A stretch of 64,000 bases of DNA from Listeria monocytogenes (GTDB taxonomy: Bacteria; Bacillota; Bacilli; Lactobacillales; Listeriaceae): positions 1,318,001 to 1,382,000 of the forward strand of contig NZ_CP168900.1 in NCBI RefSeq assembly GCF_041765605.1, given 5' to 3'. The notes below the pieces were generated by a model, which saw nothing but the letters and a program-made list of their open reading frames with translations, did not search any database and was not told the DNA's origin. The stretch's first letter is position 1; every line of letters starts with the position of its first letter. Below are positions 61,299 to 64,000 of the stretch, one piece after another. The position numbers were made by a program, and so were the translations under genes.

Positions 61299-61655
61299 TC
61301 AATGTTTTAAATATTCTTCAATGATTTTTTCTACTTCTTCTTTAGGCAATGATGACTGTTCGGCAATTTCTGAAGTTACGATTCCAGAAGTATAAAGGGT
61401 AATCACTTGTTTTTTCATTAATTCGCGAACTTTGGGACTATCAGGAACTTGCTCAGCCTCAACGCTTGGGCTATCCATTTTCATTGCTTTTTCTAGTTCA
61501 GTGATACGTTGTTTTAGTTCAAAGTTTTCTTGCATCCACTGAGCAGCAACATCTTCCAGTTCTTTTTCTAATTGTTTATTGTCGCCTTTTTGTAGAAACG
61601 AAATAACAAACATCGCAATAGCAGCAATTAGTAAGATAATTATGACTGTGGTCAT
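61299..61655 (-). CDS. Small membrane protein with C-terminal helix-turn-helix-like segment
   Basis: A 118-residue protein: N-terminal membrane segment (about 2-22), a coiled-coil region (about 27-60), and a C-terminal segment VITLYTSGIVTSEIAEQSSLPKEEVEKIIEEYL that looks like the DUF6115/SwrB-type or resolvase-like helix-turn-helix. The first 37 codons of the longest frame precede any ribosome site; ATG at 61655 follows AGAGAGGTG at about 12 bases. Function not known. It is the first gene of the minus-strand pair. Confidence 0.65.
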   Translation of the reverse strand: MTTVIIILLIAAIAMFVISFLQKGDNKQLEKELEDVAAQWMQENFELKQRITELEKAMKMDSPSVEAEQVPDSPKVRELMKKQVITLYTSGIVTSEIAEQSSLPKEEVEKIIEEYLKH

Positions 61656-61773
61656 GGGTTTTATACACACCTCTCTTCCATAAACTCTACTACTAGTTAT
61701 AGCATAATTTAGCTCAAAACACCATCCGAAATAAGGTTTTGTAAAGAAAATAAAAAGAAAATGCATAGAGTCC

Positions 61774-61802
61774 TTGCAACAACTGATTAAAAATGATATT
61801 AT
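61774..61802 (+). promoter_or_regulatory. rpmG promoter
   Basis: TTGCAA (61774-61779), 17 bases, TATTAT (61797-61802). Confidence 0.7.
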
Positions 61803-61852
61803 TATACAGGTTTAGTAAATAAATTCGTCAGTCGGAGTTGGAGGGAAAAATA

Positions 61853-62002
61853 ATGCGCGTTAATATTACTTTAGAATGCACTGAATGCGGTGATCGTAAT
61901 TACATCACTACTAAAAATAAGCGTGAAAATCCGGAACGTATTGAATTAAAAAAATATTGTCCAAGATTACGCCGTGTAACTTTACACCGCGAAACTAAGT
62001 AA
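61853..62002 (+). CDS. rpmG: 50S ribosomal protein L33
   Basis: A 49-residue protein, [20 protein letters not shown] at its N-terminus and [15 protein letters not shown] at its end. The zinc ligands are the CxxC pair at residues 9 and 12, but only one cysteine (Cys36) is present in the C-terminal half where zinc-binding L33 has a second CxxC pair, so zinc binding is probably lost or incomplete. ATG follows TTGGAGGG. It is followed by a terminator and the folate gene. Confidence 0.95.
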   Translation: MRVNITLECTECGDRNYITTKNKRENPERIELKKYCPRLRRVTLHRETK

Positions 62003-62034
62003 GCAGCAGGATCTCCATTCTGTTGCTTTTTTTA
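62001..62034 (+). terminator. Intrinsic terminator after rpmG
   Basis: AGCAGCAGGA pairs with TTCTGTTGCT (with a G-T pair), followed by seven T residues; it overlaps the rpmG stop codon. Confidence 0.82.
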
Positions 62035-62057
62035 TTAACAAAAAGGGGGAAGTCGAA

Positions 62058-62597
62058 ATGGAAGATAAACGCCTACTACGCGAGCAAGTTTTACGGAATT
62101 TGAATAGCATTGATAGAGTGGAACATCGCGAACGTTCTATTAAATTAGCAGAAAAACTATTTTTATTACCAGAATGGAAAAACGCAAAGGTTGTTGGTAT
62201 TACATTAGCAAGACACCCTGAAATTGAAACGGAAGCAATCATCCTTCAAGCAAAAAAAGAAGGAAAAACCGTTTTAATCCCAAAAACATACTATCCCAGC
62301 AGGAAAATGGAATTTAAAAAAATGGATTCTGTACATCCTTTAATAAAATCTAAGTTTGGTATTTTAGAACCAAATGAATTAGCGGAAACAGTAGATAAGA
62401 AAGTCATTGATTTATTAATCGTTCCTGGAGTTGTTTTTAATAAAGAACATTATAGAATTGGTTTTGGTGGGGGATTTTATGATAGATTCCTAACGGATTT
62501 TCAAGGGCAAACAGTATCTTTGTATCTTTATGAACAACAAATAGCGTTTACACCTGAAACACATGATAAACCAGTTTCTATCCTAATTGGAGGATAA
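62058..62597 (+). CDS. 5-Formyltetrahydrofolate cyclo-ligase
   Basis: The enzyme converts 5-formyl-THF to 5,10-methenyl-THF with ATP. The 179-residue protein has LREQVLRNLNSI at the start, VGITLARHPEIETEAII, the phosphate-binding KTVLIPKTYYPSRKM and the family signature VPGVVFNKEHYRIGFGGGFYDRFL (about 122-145). ATG follows AAAAGGGGGAAGTCGAA. It lies between rpmG and gluP as yqgN does in Bacillus. Confidence 0.95.
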   Translation: MEDKRLLREQVLRNLNSIDRVEHRERSIKLAEKLFLLPEWKNAKVVGITLARHPEIETEAIILQAKKEGKTVLIPKTYYPSRKMEFKKMDSVHPLIKSKFGILEPNELAETVDKKVIDLLIVPGVVFNKEHYRIGFGGGFYDRFLTDFQGQTVSLYLYEQQIAFTPETHDKPVSILIGG

Positions 62598-62620
62598 GAA
62601 AAAATAATTCTATAGAAAAT

Positions 62621-62652
62621 AGGGTGGATTGTTTACAACACCCTTTTTTTTG
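62621..62652 (+). terminator. Intrinsic terminator overlapping the gluP promoter
   Basis: AGGGTG (62621-62626) pairs with CACCCT (62639-62644), with an inner TTGT/ACAA pair, followed by T residues. The right arm contains part of the gluP -35. Confidence 0.72.
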
Positions 62653-62660
62653 CGTATAGT
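62632..62660 (+). promoter_or_regulatory. gluP promoter
   Basis: TTTACA (62632-62637), 17 bases including the T tract of the terminator, then TATAGT (62655-62660). Confidence 0.7.
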
Positions 62661-62695
62661 AGTAAATATAATTTGTAATGAAAGCAGGGAATTTT

Positions 62696-64000
62696 TTGAG
62701 CTTCCAAGAACAATATGTCTTCTGGCGCCTAACTAATTATTTCTTGGGTGTTGAAAAATACCGTTTAATCCATCTTCATGAGGAGAAACAAGAACTTTGG
62801 TTGGAAAATACAAGCCAGAAAAAAAGACCAGTCATCCGTATTCAGATGAAAGAATTAAGTTGGGCTAATGTGGTGGAACGCGATGTGACACACACTTTAC
62901 ATGTAACTGAAAATCTTCGTAAGCAAATGGGGCGTTTAAAATTGCCTCTTGTGAATATTTATATAACACCATTTGAACCAATGGGTGATATTTCGCCTTT
63001 TTTTGGACATTCAATCGCTTCTCCAAATGAAAAAGTGAAATTAGAAAATATTTTACTCGCGAACGAACAAATGAGAGAGCATCTAGATATACTTATTAAA
63101 ACGTTAGAATTACCCGAAGAAGCGTTTGTTCTTCCAACCGAAATAACAAAAGAGCTAGTAGCGAAAGAGCGAGAGCAAGTAATTGCTTATATCACTACTA
63201 AAGTAAATGAAGAACAAAAAGTTGCTAGAAATTCCAAACCAATTGTTACGTATACATTCTTAGGGCTTTTAGTTGCAGCGTTTTTGTGGCTTTCTTTCCA
63301 AGGTGGAACGACCAATTCATTTAACTTAATTAAATGGGGCGGGAAATTTAATCCACTTATTTATGCCGGAGAATGGTGGCGCTTTATTTCACCAATTTTT
63401 CTTCATAGTGGATTAATGCATTTAGCTTCCAATGCAGTTATGCTATATATTGTTGGTGCATGGGCAGAGCGTATTTATGGTAAATGGCGCTATGTTCTAA
63501 TTCTTCTCTTAGGAGGAATATGCGGGAACATAGCCAGTTTTGCACTAAACATGAATTTATCTGTTGGTGCGAGTACTGCCGTTTTTGCAGTAATGGGCGC
63601 GCTACTTTATTTGGTTGTTTTAAAACCGAATCTTTATGCAAAAACCATTGGTGTCAGCATTGCTTCACTTGTCGCAATCAATTTACTAATTGACGTATTT
63701 TCTAGTCAAATTGATATTGCTGGCCATATTGGTGGTTTAGTAGGTGGCTTTTTACTTGCAGGAGCATTGTCATTACCGAAGCAATTCTTTCATTGGCGCC
63801 GCCTCGCATATGGTATTTCACTTTTTGCTGTAGCTATTTTATTTTTGTATTTTGGCTACCAAAAAGGAGAACAACCATATGATCCGATGCAAGCTAACGT
63901 AGCAGTACAACAATATCTTCAAGAACAAAATAAAAAAGAAGCAACAAAAATTACCGATAATTTAATTTCTAGCGGAAGTGCGGATGGCTATTCGTTTACG
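62696..64000 (+). CDS. gluP: Rhomboid intramembrane serine protease GluP (3' end outside window)
   Basis: GluP cleaves membrane proteins within their transmembrane helices. 435 codons are present before the window edge, without a stop. An N-terminal cytoplasmic region (about 1-180) precedes the six-helix rhomboid core: WWRFISPIFLHSGLMHLASNAVML, the catalytic serine in NLSVGASTAVFAVMGALL (GxS form), and the catalytic histidine in DIAGHIGGLVGGFL. A seventh hydrophobic segment follows at about 370-390, and the start of a TPR-like C-terminal region (ANVAVQQYLQEQNKKEA) is visible. The start is TTG after AAAGCAGGGA. The Bacillus homologue is about 507 residues, so perhaps 70 residues are missing. 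Confidence 0.93.
   Translation, partial: MSFQEQYVFWRLTNYFLGVEKYRLIHLHEEKQELWLENTSQKKRPVIRIQMKELSWANVVERDVTHTLHVTENLRKQMGRLKLPLVNIYITPFEPMGDISPFFGHSIASPNEKVKLENILLANEQMREHLDILIKTLELPEEAFVLPTEITKELVAKEREQVIAYITTKVNEEQKVARNSKPIVTYTFLGLLVAAFLWLSFQGGTTNSFNLIKWGGKFNPLIYAGEWWRFISPIFLHSGLMHLASNAVMLYIVGAWAERIYGKWRYVLILLLGGICGNIASFALNMNLSVGASTAVFAVMGALLYLVVLKPNLYAKTIGVSIASLVAINLLIDVFSSQIDIAGHIGGLVGGFLLAGALSLPKQFFHWRRLAYGISLFAVAILFLYFGYQKGEQPYDPMQANVAVQQYLQEQNKKEATKITDNLISSGSADGYSFT

Overview
The window reads as a chromosomal segment of a Listeria sensu stricto species, most likely Listeria monocytogenes or a very close relative. The evidence is AT-rich Firmicute coding sequence, LPXTG-anchored internalin-type proteins beside an oatA-type peptidoglycan O-acetyltransferase, and a gene order (plsY, parE-parC, luxS, internalins, oatA, glpD, miaA-hfq-hflX, glnR-glnA, lexA/yneA, tkt, pyrH-frr, uppS to polC, rimP-nusA-infB, truB-ribF, rpsO, pnp, rpmG, gluP) that matches what I remember of the Listeria core genome. 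The species was not tested by any search. I see no tRNA, rRNA, CRISPR array, insertion sequence, integrase or prophage.

Layout. 1-6.8 kb: the end of an aldose-epimerase-like gene, plsY on the minus strand, a CoA-binding protein, topoisomerase IV (parE-parC, overlapping) and luxS. 6.8-15.6 kb: a tandem array of four paralogous internalin-like surface proteins. Each has a signal peptide, short LRR block, two Ig-like repeats and an LPKTG sorting signal, and each has its own near-identical promoter and its own terminator. 15.6-20.3 kb: oatA on the minus strand, a glycerophosphodiester phosphodiesterase and glpD; glpD is preceded by a long hairpin terminator that looks like a GlpP-type antitermination leader with a cre-like site. 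20.4-26.3 kb: miaA-hfq-hflX-(PLP enzyme) and glnR-glnA with a GlnR box. 26.3-32.3 kb: an ArsB-like transporter, a GNAT gene behind lexA, a divergent SOS control region with three LexA boxes, yneA, ynzC, tkt and yneF.

32.3-37.3 kb is the clearest accessory segment. It is a minus-strand cluster of a 124-residue unknown protein, an SNF2-like helicase, a PP-loop PAPS-reductase-like protein of the IbrA type, a ParB-fold protein of the IbrB type, a SAM methyltransferase and a DUF2785 protein. The first four are tightly coupled, the first three by overlap, and this is the best candidate here for an undescribed system.

37.6-59.6 kb is the essential information-processing and envelope run: pyrH-frr, uppS-cdsA-dxr-rseP-proS-polC (isoprenoid, phospholipid, protease, tRNA charging, replication), the nusA-infB translation/transcription operon, rbfA, truB, ribF, rpsO and pnp. 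The last two have structured leaders. 59.6-64 kb: a second-type RsgA GTPase on the minus strand, two small membrane proteins on the minus strand (one resembling the N-terminal part of MltG without its catalytic domain), then rpmG, a 5-formyltetrahydrofolate cyclo-ligase and a rhomboid protease (GluP) that runs off the end.

TTG starts with well-placed ribosome binding sites are frequent here, so several starts were moved inward from the longest reading frame.
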